Origin: Pseudomonas_T sp032052615
Lineage (GTDB): Bacteria > Pseudomonadota > Gammaproteobacteria > Pseudomonadales > Pseudomonadaceae
NCBI GenBank assembly: GCA_032052615.1
Contig: DAMBWF010000010.1
Coordinates: 62,001-126,000, forward strand
Length of the DNA: 64,000 nucleotides
Direction of reading: 5' to 3'
Shown: piece by piece, positions 8,300 through 16,141 of the stretch
How the letters are laid out: every line of letters starts with the position of its first letter
Position numbering within the stretch: position 1 is the stretch's first letter
Translations under genes and position numbers: made by a program
The notes under the pieces: generated by a model
The model's database searches: none
Told to the model about the DNA's origin: nothing
The model's input: the letters and a program-made list of their open reading frames with translations, nothing else

Positions 8300-8471
8300 G
8301 CGGGGGATCCTAGGGCTCAATGAAATTGGACAAGGCTAAGGGGAGCGGCATCGGGGGTCAAGGCAAGACATCGCGGCGCTCGGGCCGTCTGGCGGTAAGT
8401 TCTGTTGCCGCTTCGCAACAATCCCGGGCGGCTCGCGTGCCGCACCCTGCGTCGGTGCCCGGACGCCCGGG

Positions 8472-8500
8472 TTGGTTTCGACCCGGCGGTCGATTAGACT
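8472..8500 (+). promoter_or_regulatory. Sigma-70 type promoter of the thiC transcript
   Basis: -35 TTGGTT (8472-8477), 17-base spacer, -10 TAGACT (8495-8500) followed by GCGGAGG. The predicted start near 8507 falls exactly at the 5' edge of the TPP riboswitch, which supports both calls. Confidence 0.65.
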
Positions 8501-8508
8501 GCGGAGGT

Positions 8509-8600
8509 TCTTGTCGGGGTGCCTCGAGTCGGAGGCTGAGATCGGATAGTTCCGGATCCCGTTGAACCTGATCAGGTTAAGGCCTGCGTAGGGAACAAGA
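8509..8600 (+). ncRNA. TPP (thiamine pyrophosphate) riboswitch, THI element
   Basis: The conserved core is readable: GGGGTGCC, then GGCTGAGATCGG, then TTGAACCTGATCAGGTTA and GCCTGCGTAGGGAACA. Helix P1 closes with TCTTGT (8509-8514) against ACAAGA (8595-8600). It sits 100 bases before the thiC start. TPP binding is expected to shut off thiC, in Gram-negatives usually by hiding the ribosome site; no terminator hairpin with a T-run follows the aptamer, which favours translational control. Confidence 0.96.
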
Positions 8601-8699
8601 TGTCCTCGCCCTCGGCGATCGCCTCTGCACCGTCCGGTGCGCCCACGCTTCCTTGCGCATTCGTTCCGGTTCGCTCCGACATTCACCGAGGAGCCTGCG

Positions 8700-10583
8700 A
8701 TGAGCGCCAAACAACAACAGAATCTCAGCGAAAGCGCCCGGGTCGACCAGCAGTCGGTCCAACCCTTCCCCCGTTCCCGGAAAATCCACGTGCAGGGCAG
8801 TCGCCCGGACATCCGCGTGCCGATGCGGGAGATCAGCCTGGACGCGACCCCCACCGCCTTCGGCGGTGAGATCAACCCGGCGGTCACCGTCTACGACACG
8901 TCCGGCCCTTACACCGACCCGGACGCGCTCATCGACGTGCGCAAGGGGCTGGCGGACGTGCGTTCCGCCTGGATCGAGGACCGGGGCGACACCGAGCGCC
9001 TGCCGGGGCTGACTTCCGAGTTCGGCCAGCGCCGCCTCGCCGACGCCGAGCTGGCCGCCATGCGCTTCGCCCACGTGCGCAACCCGCGCCGGGCCCGGGC
9101 GGGGCAGAACGTCACCCAGATGCACTACGCGAAGAAGGGCATCATCACGCCGGAGATGGAGTTCGTCGCCATCCGCGAGAACATGAAGCTGGCCGAGGCC
9201 CGCGAGGCCGGCCTGCTGAAGGAGCAGCACCCGGGGCACAGCTTCGGCGCCGCCATCCCGAAGGAGATCACCCCCGAGTTCGTGCGCCAGGAAGTGGCCC
9301 GCGGCCGCGCCATCATTCCGGCCAACATCAACCACGTGGAGCTGGAGCCGATGATCATCGGCCGCAACTTCCTGGTGAAGATCAACGGCAACATCGGCAA
9401 TTCGGCCCTGGGCTCCTCCATCGAGGAAGAGGTGGCCAAGCTGACCTGGGGCATCCGCTGGGGCTCGGACACGGTCATGGACCTGTCCACCGGCAAGCAC
9501 ATCCACGAGACCCGCGAGTGGATCATCCGCAACAGCCCGGTACCGATCGGCACCGTGCCGATCTACCAGGCCCTGGAGAAAGTCGGCGGCGTTGCCGAGG
9601 ACCTGACCTGGGAGCTGTTCCGCGACACCCTGATCGAACAGGCGGAGCAGGGTGTGGACTACTTCACCATCCACGCCGGGGTGCTGCTGCGCTACGTGCC
9701 GCTGACCGCCAAGCGGGTCACCGGCATCGTTTCCCGGGGTGGCTCGATCATGGCCAAGTGGTGCCTGGCTCATCACCAGGAGAATTTCCTCTACACCCAC
9801 TTCGACGACATCTGCGAGATCATGAAGGCCCACGACGTGTCGTTCTCCCTGGGCGACGGCCTGCGCCCCGGCTCCATCGCCGATGCCAACGACGCCGCCC
9901 AGTTCGGCGAGCTGGAGACCCTCGGCGAGCTGACCAAGGTGGCCTGGAAGCACGATGTGCAGACCATGATCGAAGGCCCCGGCCACGTGCCCATGCACCT
10001 GATCAAGGAGAACATGGACAAGCAACTGGAATGCTGCGACGAGGCGCCGTTCTATACCCTCGGCCCGCTGACCACGGATATCGCCCCCGGCTACGACCAC
10101 ATCACCTCGGGCATCGGGGCGGCGATGATCGGCTGGTTCGGCTGCGCCATGCTCTGCTACGTCACGCCCAAGGAGCACCTGGGCCTGCCGAACAAGGATG
10201 ACGTGAAGACCGGCATCATCACCTACAAGATCGCCGCCCACGCCGCCGACCTTGCCAAGGGCCACCCGGGCGCGCAGATTCGCGACAACGCCTTGTCCAA
10301 GGCGCGCTTCGAATTCCGCTGGGAGGACCAGTTCAACCTCGGCCTGGACCCGGATACGGCGCGCGCCTTCCACGACGAGACGCTGCCCAAGGATTCCGCC
10401 AAGGTGGCTCACTTCTGCTCCATGTGCGGGCCGAAGTTCTGCTCGATGAAGATCACCCAGGAGGTCCGGGACTACGCCCAGGAGAATGGCCTGACCGACG
10501 AGCAGAAGGCCATCGAGGCCGGCTTCGCCGAGCAGGCCGAACGTTTCAGGGAAGAGGGCGGGGTGATCTACCGCCAGGTCTGA
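8700..10583 (+). CDS. thiC: Phosphomethylpyrimidine synthase (HMP-P synthase)
   Basis: 627 residues. ThiC is a radical SAM enzyme that rearranges aminoimidazole ribotide into HMP-phosphate for the thiamine pyrimidine moiety. The C-terminal [4Fe-4S] motif CxxCxxxxC is present as SMCGPKFCSM. Other family blocks are AKKGIITPEMEFVAIREN, NINHVELEPMIIGRNF, VNALEKVGG-like stretches and IEGPGHVPMH. ATG 8700 is chosen over upstream in-frame starts because GAGGAG lies 8 bases before it and MSAKQQQN matches the expected N-terminus. Controlled by the upstream TPP riboswitch; single-gene unit. Confidence 0.98.
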   Translation: MSAKQQQNLSESARVDQQSVQPFPRSRKIHVQGSRPDIRVPMREISLDATPTAFGGEINPAVTVYDTSGPYTDPDALIDVRKGLADVRSAWIEDRGDTERLPGLTSEFGQRRLADAELAAMRFAHVRNPRRARAGQNVTQMHYAKKGIITPEMEFVAIRENMKLAEAREAGLLKEQHPGHSFGAAIPKEITPEFVRQEVARGRAIIPANINHVELEPMIIGRNFLVKINGNIGNSALGSSIEEEVAKLTWGIRWGSDTVMDLSTGKHIHETREWIIRNSPVPIGTVPIYQALEKVGGVAEDLTWELFRDTLIEQAEQGVDYFTIHAGVLLRYVPLTAKRVTGIVSRGGSIMAKWCLAHHQENFLYTHFDDICEIMKAHDVSFSLGDGLRPGSIADANDAAQFGELETLGELTKVAWKHDVQTMIEGPGHVPMHLIKENMDKQLECCDEAPFYTLGPLTTDIAPGYDHITSGIGAAMIGWFGCAMLCYVTPKEHLGLPNKDDVKTGIITYKIAAHAADLAKGHPGAQIRDNALSKARFEFRWEDQFNLGLDPDTARAFHDETLPKDSAKVAHFCSMCGPKFCSMKITQEVRDYAQENGLTDEQKAIEAGFAEQAERFREEGGVIYRQV

Positions 10584-10590
10584 GGCCGGG

Positions 10591-10613
10591 CGCGGGGACG
10601 CGATGTCCCCACG
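10591..10613. terminator. Hairpin between convergent thiC and lipoprotein gene
   Basis: GGGGAC (10594-10599), loop GCGAT, GTCCCC (10605-10610), extended by CG/CG pairs. No T-run on either strand; termination inferred from its place between two converging stops. Confidence 0.45.
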
Positions 10614-10625
10614 CCGCCTGCCGGA

Positions 10626-11363
10626 TCAGCCGCGGCCGGGGAAGTATTCCGGGCGCAGGATGCCGTTGAGTTGCGGGTAGGGGATTTCCAGCTCCGGATG
10701 GCCGCTGGAATAGGGGGCGATGCTGTACACGTCGTACTTCACCAGCATCGCGCCGCGACCGAGGCCGACGTGGGGCGAGCGCTGGAACGGCCAGTCCTTG
10801 GCATAGTCCGGCCCCAGGCGGTTCTTCGCCAGCCAGCGGCCATGGAAGCGCTCCACCACTCGCCAGAAGGCTTCTTCCTGGCCCGGCAGCAGCATGTCCT
10901 GGAGGCTCAGGGCCTTCTGTCGGGCGCGGTCGTAGGTGATGAAGCCACGCCCCGGCATGCCATGGGCGCCGCCGGTGTCCAGGTAGCTCGACAGCTCGAT
11001 CAGCAGCAGTTGGTCGCGCTGCTCCCGTAGCTTGGCCTGCAGATAGGTGCTCCAGCGCGGCTCGGCGTCCCGCAGGAAGGCCTGCTCGTAGGCCTGCAAC
11101 GACGGCGCCAGCGGCGCGTTGGGCGCGTTGCGGGTCATTTCCAGCAGGCGCCGCTCGATCAGCGCATCGAGGCCCGGTTCGTCGTCGAAATGCAGGGTGT
11201 CGATGTTCACCAGGGGGCAATCGCTGCCGCCGCACCCGGGCTTGAGGTGTTCCCAGGCCACGTGCTCGGGCTGTACGGAACGGGACCCCAGGCCCTGGCA
11301 GCCGACCAGCGACAGGCCGAGGCCGCAGGCGGCGAGAAAGACGAAAGTGCGGGAATTCGACAT
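10626..11363 (-). CDS. DUF3298/RsiV-type lipoprotein
   Basis: 245 residues with a lipoprotein signal: a hydrophobic stretch ending at LSLVGCQG, where VGC is the lipobox cysteine. The mature part carries the DUF3298/RsiV-like signature SSYLDTGGAHGMPG and a matching C-terminal YSIAPYSSGHPELEIPY segment, probably in the periplasm. Lysozyme-binding anti-sigma RsiV shares this fold, but no sigma factor gene is nearby, so a ligand-binding or cell-envelope role is only a guess. ATG 11363 is chosen as it starts the signal peptide; ATG 11372 and GTG/ATG further upstream are possible. Convergent with thiC, divergent from nudF. Confidence 0.85.
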   Translation of the reverse strand: MSNSRTFVFLAACGLGLSLVGCQGLGSRSVQPEHVAWEHLKPGCGGSDCPLVNIDTLHFDDEPGLDALIERRLLEMTRNAPNAPLAPSLQAYEQAFLRDAEPRWSTYLQAKLREQRDQLLLIELSSYLDTGGAHGMPGRGFITYDRARQKALSLQDMLLPGQEEAFWRVVERFHGRWLAKNRLGPDYAKDWPFQRSPHVGLGRGAMLVKYDVYSIAPYSSGHPELEIPYPQLNGILRPEYFPGRG

Positions 11364-11522
11364 CGGTGGCATGGTCGCAGGCAGATCCACGGCTGAAAGG
11401 GGAGAGGTGCCGGTTCGACTGTCGATGAGGGGGCGAGTTCGGCCCCGACGCCGTCGGTCGAGCGTGCCGAACGTGGGTTCGACTACGCTGCGAAGAAGGC
11501 TGCGTCGACCCGGAGGGCACGC

Positions 11523-11528
11523 TAGGAT
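11523..11528 (+). promoter_or_regulatory. Candidate -10 element for nudF
   Basis: TAGGAT followed by GGCGC, start site near 11535, about 40 bases before the nudF ATG. No clear -35. Confidence 0.4.
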
Positions 11529-11575
11529 GGCGCAAACCCCAGCCAGTCTCCACCCTTGAATCGAGCGAGAAGCGG

Positions 11576-12193
11576 ATGAGCGACACTTTCAAACCCGGTC
11601 CGGACGCCTATGAAATCGTCGAGCGCGAGGACTGCTTTCGCGGGTTCTATCGCCTGGACCGCCTGCACCTGCGCCACCGGCTGTTCTCCGGCGATATGGG
11701 GCCGGTGATCACCCGCGAGCTGTTCGTGCGCCACGACGCGGTGTGCGTCCTGCCCTACGATCCCCAGCGCGACTGCGTGGTGCTCACCGAGCAGTTCCGG
11801 GTCGGCGCCCTGGGCAAGACCGACAACCCCTGGCTGCTGGAAATCGTCGCCGGTCTCATCGACAAGGACGAGTCGCCCGAGCAGGTCGCCCATCGCGAGG
11901 CCGAGGAGGAAGCCGGCCTGGCCTTCACCGCGCTGTGGCCGGTGACCCGCTACTTCCCTTCCCCGGGGGGCTCCGACGAACTGGTGCACCTGTTCGTCGG
12001 CCGTTGCGATAGCCAGGGCGCCGGCGGCGTGCACGGCCTGGAGGAAGAAGGCGAGGATATCCGCGTCCACGTCTGGCCCCTGGAGGATGCCCTGGCCGCC
12101 GTGCGCGACGGCCGGATCAACAACGCCGCCAGCATCATCGTGCTGCAATGGCTGGCGCTCAATCGAACCGAAGTCAGGAGGTCATGGTCTTGA
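11576..12193 (+). CDS. nudF: ADP-ribose pyrophosphatase (Nudix hydrolase)
   Basis: 205 residues with a perfect Nudix box, GX5EX7REUXEEXGU, read as GLIDKDESPEQVAHREAEEE followed by AGL. Neighbouring ADP-ribose pyrophosphatase features are TEQFRVGA before the box and PSPGGSDELVHLFVG after it, the proline/glycine loop typical of NudF. It splits ADP-ribose into AMP and ribose 5-phosphate, clearing a reactive nucleotide. Start at ATG 11576 after GAGCGAGAAGCGG. Its stop overlaps the next gene's ATG (TGATG), so the DUF1249 gene is coupled to it, a pairing also found in other gammaproteobacteria. Confidence 0.95.
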   Translation: MSDTFKPGPDAYEIVEREDCFRGFYRLDRLHLRHRLFSGDMGPVITRELFVRHDAVCVLPYDPQRDCVVLTEQFRVGALGKTDNPWLLEIVAGLIDKDESPEQVAHREAEEEAGLAFTALWPVTRYFPSPGGSDELVHLFVGRCDSQGAGGVHGLEEEGEDIRVHVWPLEDALAAVRDGRINNAASIIVLQWLALNRTEVRRSWS

Positions 12194-12636
12194 TGCCGCT
12201 TCGCGACCGTTACCGGGTCGACCTGTCCGGACTGCAGGCCGTCTGCGAGTCCAATTACGCCAGGCTGATGCGCCTGCTACCGGGGATGCGCGACGGCGCC
12301 GAGGAGCGTCGTATCGCCCTCAGCCAGGGCGACCGGCTGGTGGGCGTATTGGCCCTGGAGGTCGTGGAAAGCTGCCCCTACACCAGCACGCTGCGGGTGC
12401 GCCAGGACTACACCCTGCCTTGGATGCCCTCGCCACAACTGGAGGTGCGCGTCTACCACGACGCGCGCATGGCCGAGGTGACCGGCGCGGAAAACGCGCG
12501 GCGCTTCCGCAGCGTCTACCCCTACCCCAACGCGGCGATGCACCAGCCTGACGAAAAGAGTCAGCTCAACCTTTTCCTCGGCGAATGGCTGAGCCATTGC
12601 CTGGCCTGTGGCCATGAACTGGCCCCGGTTCTCTAG
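12193..12636 (+). CDS. DUF1249 protein (YqiB-like)
   Basis: 147 residues, no membrane segments. Family marks are YRVDLSGLQAVCESNYARLM near the N-terminus and the block LRVRQDYTLPWMPSP followed by MEVRVYHDARMAEV-like sequence, and the C-terminal EKSQLNLFLGEWLSHC. Three starts are possible: ATG 12184 lies only 2 bases from AGGAGG (12176-12181), ATG 12193 lies 11 bases away and overlaps the nudF stop, and a TTG lies between. I chose 12193. Function unknown; its conserved coupling with nudF and closeness to cpdA suggest a role in nucleotide or cAMP housekeeping, but that is only context. Confidence 0.88.
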   Translation: MPLRDRYRVDLSGLQAVCESNYARLMRLLPGMRDGAEERRIALSQGDRLVGVLALEVVESCPYTSTLRVRQDYTLPWMPSPQLEVRVYHDARMAEVTGAENARRFRSVYPYPNAAMHQPDEKSQLNLFLGEWLSHCLACGHELAPVL

Positions 12637-12654
12637 AAAAAATCTCATCCGGCC

Positions 12655-12680
12655 GATCACTGACCGCGCTAACTGTGATC
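12655..12680. promoter_or_regulatory. Inverted repeat upstream of cpdA, possible regulator site
   Basis: GATCAC (12655-12660) and GTGATC (12675-12680) are inverted, 14 bases apart; the right arm reads aacTGTGAtc, a CRP/Vfr-like half site. Centre at about -67 relative to the predicted cpdA start. Only one good half site is present, so a Vfr site is a weak inference. Confidence 0.3.
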
Positions 12681-12685
12681 TATAC

Positions 12686-12701
12686 CCCGCTTCGCGGGTT
12701 T
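12686..12701 (+). terminator. Short hairpin after the DUF1249 gene
   Basis: CCCGC, loop TTC, GCGGG followed by TTT. A small stem with a short T-run, 50 bases past the DUF1249 stop; a weak terminator at best. Confidence 0.4.
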
Positions 12702-12728
12702 ACCCTGGCCGCACGGCGCTACCATAAT
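12699..12728 (+). promoter_or_regulatory. Candidate cpdA promoter
   Basis: -35 TTTACC (12699-12704), 18-base spacer, -10 CATAAT (12723-12728) followed by CCCGCG. Start near 12735 gives a leader of about 20 bases containing the AGGAG ribosome site. Confidence 0.5.
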
Positions 12729-12755
12729 CCCGCGTAGCCACTAGGAGACGGCCCG

Positions 12756-13571
12756 TTGCCGAGTACGCCCCCCCTCGCCCCCGATTCGCCGGTGCTGCTG
12801 GTGCAGTTGTCCGACAGTCATCTGTTCGCCCAGGCCGATGGCCGGCTCCTGGGCATGGAGACCCGCGACAGCCTCGCCCGGGTGATCGAACGGGTGCTGC
12901 AAGAGCAGCCGAGGATCGACCTGGTCCTCGCCACCGGCGACCTGTCCCAGGACGGCTCGGTGGCCTCGTACCAGCGCTTTCGCGACCTCACCGCCATCAT
13001 CCCGGCCCCGGCTCGCTGGATTCCCGGCAACCATGACGACATGCCGACCATGCGCGAGGCCTTTGCCGACAGCGGCCTGCTGGAGCCGGTGGCCGACGTC
13101 GGCGCCTGGCGCGTGGTGCTGCTGGACTCCTCCATCGTCGGCGCCGTGCCCGGCCATCTCGACGACGGGCAACTGGCCCTGCTGGAGCGCGCCCTGAGCG
13201 AGGCCGGCGAGCGCCACGTGCTGATCTGCCTGCATCACCATCCGGTGTCCATCGGCTGCCGCTGGATGGAGCCCATCGGCCTGCGCAACGCCGACGCGCT
13301 GTTCGCCGTGCTCGACCGCTTCCCCCGGGTGCGCGGAGTGCTCTGGGGACACGTGCACCAAGCCTTCGACCGCGAGCGCAACGGGGTGCGGTTGCTGGCC
13401 TCGCCGTCCACCTGCGTGCAATTCGCGCCGGGCAGCGAGCAGTTCCAAGTGGGCCAGGAGGCGCCCGGCTACCGCTGGCTGCGCCTGCACGCCGACGGTA
13501 CCTTGGAGACCGACGTCTCGCGGGTCACCGGCATCGACTTCGAAGTGGACTACAGCGTCAAGGGGTACTGA
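12756..13571 (+). CDS. cpdA: 3',5'-cyclic AMP phosphodiesterase
   Basis: 271 residues of the class III metallophosphoesterase family. Metal-binding motifs in order: QLSDSHLF (D-X-H), ATGDLSQDG (GD), IPGNHDD (GNHD), CLHHHPV (H) and WGHVHQ (GHxH). It hydrolyses cAMP and so limits Vfr-cAMP signalling, which in P. aeruginosa controls virulence genes, type IV pili and itself forms a feedback loop on cpdA. Start is the TTG at 12756, 8 bases after AGGAG; no better ATG exists before the first motif. Followed at short distance by a YqiA-type hydrolase and parE, the same order as in enterobacteria (cpdA-yqiA-parE). Confidence 0.96.
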   Translation: MPSTPPLAPDSPVLLVQLSDSHLFAQADGRLLGMETRDSLARVIERVLQEQPRIDLVLATGDLSQDGSVASYQRFRDLTAIIPAPARWIPGNHDDMPTMREAFADSGLLEPVADVGAWRVVLLDSSIVGAVPGHLDDGQLALLERALSEAGERHVLICLHHHPVSIGCRWMEPIGLRNADALFAVLDRFPRVRGVLWGHVHQAFDRERNGVRLLASPSTCVQFAPGSEQFQVGQEAPGYRWLRLHADGTLETDVSRVTGIDFEVDYSVKGY

Positions 13572-13626
13572 CGCCCGAGGAGGCGGCTTGCGGGCGGCGG
13601 CGTGCAGCTTGTAGCCTTCCGTCCCC

Positions 13627-14238
13627 ATGATGACCCTCCTCTATATCCACGGTTTCAACAGCTCCCCCGCGTCGCGCAAGGCGCGACAACTGATCCGCCT
13701 GATGGCCCGGCTGGGCCGCGAGGACAGCCTGCGGGTGCCGGCGCTGCATCACCACCCGCGCCAAGCCATGGAGCAACTGGAGGAAGCGATCGCCACCCTG
13801 GGGGCACCGCTGCTGGTCGGCAGTTCCCTGGGCGGCTACTATGCCACCCACTTGGCCGAGCGCCACGGCTTGCGGGCACTGCTGGTCAACCCGGCGGTGA
13901 TGCCGCACCGCCGCTTCGAGGGCTACCTCGGCCCGCAACGCAACCTCTATACCGGGGAAGACTGGACGCTGACCGAGGCGCATGTCGCCGCCCTGGCCGC
14001 GCTGGAAGTGCCGCCGCCCGCCGATCCCTCGCGCTACCAGGTCTGGCTGCAGACCGCCGACGAGACCTTGGATTACCGCGACGCCCAGGCCTACTACCGG
14101 GGCTGCGCGCTGCGCATCGAGGCCGGCGGTGATCACGGCTTCCAGGGCTTCGCCGCGCGCCTGCCGGCCCTGCTGGCGTTCGCCGGCGTGCCGGCCGATA
14201 CCTGGCGCGACCTCGATTTTTCCGCTTTCAACGACTGA
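13627..14238 (+). CDS. yqiA: YqiA/YcfP-family alpha/beta hydrolase
   Basis: 203 residues of an esterase-type alpha/beta hydrolase. The opening LLYIHGFNSSP gives the oxyanion-hole HG motif; the nucleophile elbow is GSSLGGYYA (Ser); the catalytic His is in GGDHGFQGF, with an Asp/Glu in the ADETLDY region. E. coli YqiA has weak esterase activity on acyl-CoA-like substrates, but the biological substrate is unknown. Two adjacent ATGs (13627 and 13630); no strong ribosome site. Lies 13 bases before parE and probably in one transcript with cpdA and parE. Confidence 0.9.
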   Translation: MMTLLYIHGFNSSPASRKARQLIRLMARLGREDSLRVPALHHHPRQAMEQLEEAIATLGAPLLVGSSLGGYYATHLAERHGLRALLVNPAVMPHRRFEGYLGPQRNLYTGEDWTLTEAHVAALAALEVPPPADPSRYQVWLQTADETLDYRDAQAYYRGCALRIEAGGDHGFQGFAARLPALLAFAGVPADTWRDLDFSAFND

Positions 14239-14251
14239 CGATCCGAGACCC

Positions 14252-16141
14252 ATGGCCACCTACAACGCCGACGCCATCGAAGTCCTCTCCGGGCTCGACC
14301 CGGTGCGCAAGCGACCGGGCATGTACACCGACACCACGCGGCCGAACCACCTGGCCCAGGAGGTCATCGACAACAGCGTCGACGAGGCCCTGGCCGGCCA
14401 CGCCCGGTCGATCCAAGTGATCCTCCACGAGGACAACTCCCTGGAAGTGCTGGACGACGGCCGTGGCATGCCGGTGGACATCCATCCCGAGGAGGGCATC
14501 CCCGGGGTCGAACTGATCCTCACCAAGCTCCACGCCGGCGGCAAGTTCTCCAACAAGAACTACCAGTTCTCCGGCGGCCTGCACGGCGTCGGCATCTCCG
14601 TGGTGAACGCGCTGTCCACCCGGGTGGAGGTGCGGGTCAAGCGCGACGGCCAGGAGTACCGCATGGGCTTCGCCGACGGCTTCAAGGCCAGCGACCTGGA
14701 GGTCGTCGGCAGCGTGGGCAAGCGCAACACCGGCACCGCCGTGCGCTTCTGGCCGGACCCGAAGTACTTCGATTCGCCGAAATTCTCCATCAGCCGCCTC
14801 AAGCATGTGCTCAAGGCTAAGGCCGTGCTGTGCCCGGGCCTGGCGGTGAGCTTCGAGGACAAGGCCGGCGGCGAGCGGGTGGAGTGGCACTACGAGGACG
14901 GCCTGCGCTCGTACCTGGCGGACGCCGTGAGCGACTACCCGCGGCTGCCGGAGGAGCCCTTCGTCGGCAGCCTGGCGGGCAGCAAGGAGGCGGTGGACTG
15001 GGCCCTGCTGTGGCTGCCCGAGGGCGGCGAGGGCGTGCAGGAAAGCTACGTCAACCTGATCCCCACCGCCCAGGGCGGCACCCACGTCAATGGCCTGCGC
15101 CAGGGCCTGCTGGACGCGGTGCGGGAGTTCTGCGAGTTCCGCAACCTGTTGCCCCGGGGCGTCAAGCTGGCCCCCGAGGACGTCTGGGAGCGCATCGCTT
15201 TCGTCCTCTCGATGAAGATGCAGGATGCCCAGTTCTCCGGGCAGACCAAGGAGCGCCTGTCGTCCCGGGAGGCGGCGGCGTTCGTCTCCGGGGTGGTCAA
15301 GGACGCCTTCAGCCTGTGGCTCAACGCCCACCCCGAGTTGGGCCTGCAGGTGGCCGAGCTGGCCATCGGCAACGCCGGCCGGCGTCTCAAGGCCGGCAAG
15401 AAGGTGGAGCGCAAGAAGATCACCCAGGGCCCGGCGCTGCCGGGCAAGCTGGCCGACTGCGCCGGCCAGGACCCGATGCGCGCCGAACTGTTCCTGGTGG
15501 AGGGCGACTCCGCCGGCGGCAGCGCCAAGCAGGCGCGGGACAAGGAGTTCCAGGCGATCATGCCGCTGCGCGGGAAGATCCTGAACACCTGGGAAGTGGA
15601 CGGCGGCGAAGTGCTCGCCAGCCAGGAGGTCCACGACATCGCCGTGGCCATCGGCGTCGACCCCGGCGCCAGCGACCTCGGCCAGTTGCGCTACGGCAAG
15701 GTCTGCATCCTCGCCGACGCCGACTCCGACGGCCTGCACATCGCCACCTTGCTCTGCGCGCTGTTCGTCCGCCATTTCCGCCCGCTGGTGGAGGCCGGCC
15801 ACGTCTACGTGGCGATGCCGCCGCTGTACCGCATCGACCTGGGCAAGGAAGTCCACTATGCCCTGGACGAGGCGGAGCGGGACGGCATCCTCGAACGCCT
15901 GGCCGCCGAGAAGAAGCGCGGCAAGCCCCAGGTCACCCGCTTCAAGGGGCTGGGCGAGATGAACCCGCTGCAACTGCGGGAAACCACCATGGACCCCAAC
16001 ACCCGGCGCCTGGTGCGCCTGACCCTCGACGACGTCGACATCACCGTGGAGACCATGGACATGCTGCTGGCGAAGAAGCGCGCCGGCGACCGCAAGAGCT
16101 GGCTGGAGTCCAAGGGCAACCTGGCCGAGGTGTTGGCGTGA
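14252..16141 (+). CDS. parE: DNA topoisomerase IV subunit B
   Basis: 629 residues, the P. aeruginosa ParE length. It supplies the ATPase and TOPRIM part of topoisomerase IV, which decatenates sister chromosomes. GHKL ATPase motifs: EVIDNSVDEALAGHA, LDDGRGMPVD, and GGLHGVGISVVNALS. TOPRIM motifs: EGDSAGGSAKQARD and DADSDGLHIATL, the latter the metal-binding DxDxD. ATG 14252 is chosen because MATYNADAIEVLSGLDPVRK is the expected N-terminus; the frame is open further upstream inside yqiA. The stop overlaps a GTG that starts the next gene (GTGA). Confidence 0.98.
   Translation: MATYNADAIEVLSGLDPVRKRPGMYTDTTRPNHLAQEVIDNSVDEALAGHARSIQVILHEDNSLEVLDDGRGMPVDIHPEEGIPGVELILTKLHAGGKFSNKNYQFSGGLHGVGISVVNALSTRVEVRVKRDGQEYRMGFADGFKASDLEVVGSVGKRNTGTAVRFWPDPKYFDSPKFSISRLKHVLKAKAVLCPGLAVSFEDKAGGERVEWHYEDGLRSYLADAVSDYPRLPEEPFVGSLAGSKEAVDWALLWLPEGGEGVQESYVNLIPTAQGGTHVNGLRQGLLDAVREFCEFRNLLPRGVKLAPEDVWERIAFVLSMKMQDAQFSGQTKERLSSREAAAFVSGVVKDAFSLWLNAHPELGLQVAELAIGNAGRRLKAGKKVERKKITQGPALPGKLADCAGQDPMRAELFLVEGDSAGGSAKQARDKEFQAIMPLRGKILNTWEVDGGEVLASQEVHDIAVAIGVDPGASDLGQLRYGKVCILADADSDGLHIATLLCALFVRHFRPLVEAGHVYVAMPPLYRIDLGKEVHYALDEAERDGILERLAAEKKRGKPQVTRFKGLGEMNPLQLRETTMDPNTRRLVRLTLDDVDITVETMDMLLAKKRAGDRKSWLESKGNLAEVLA

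Noticed and set aside
14830..16137. Upstream extension of the phytase-like protein through parE
   Set aside because: It is the alternate frame of parE, Arg/Gly-rich; the signal peptide begins only at 16138-16150.
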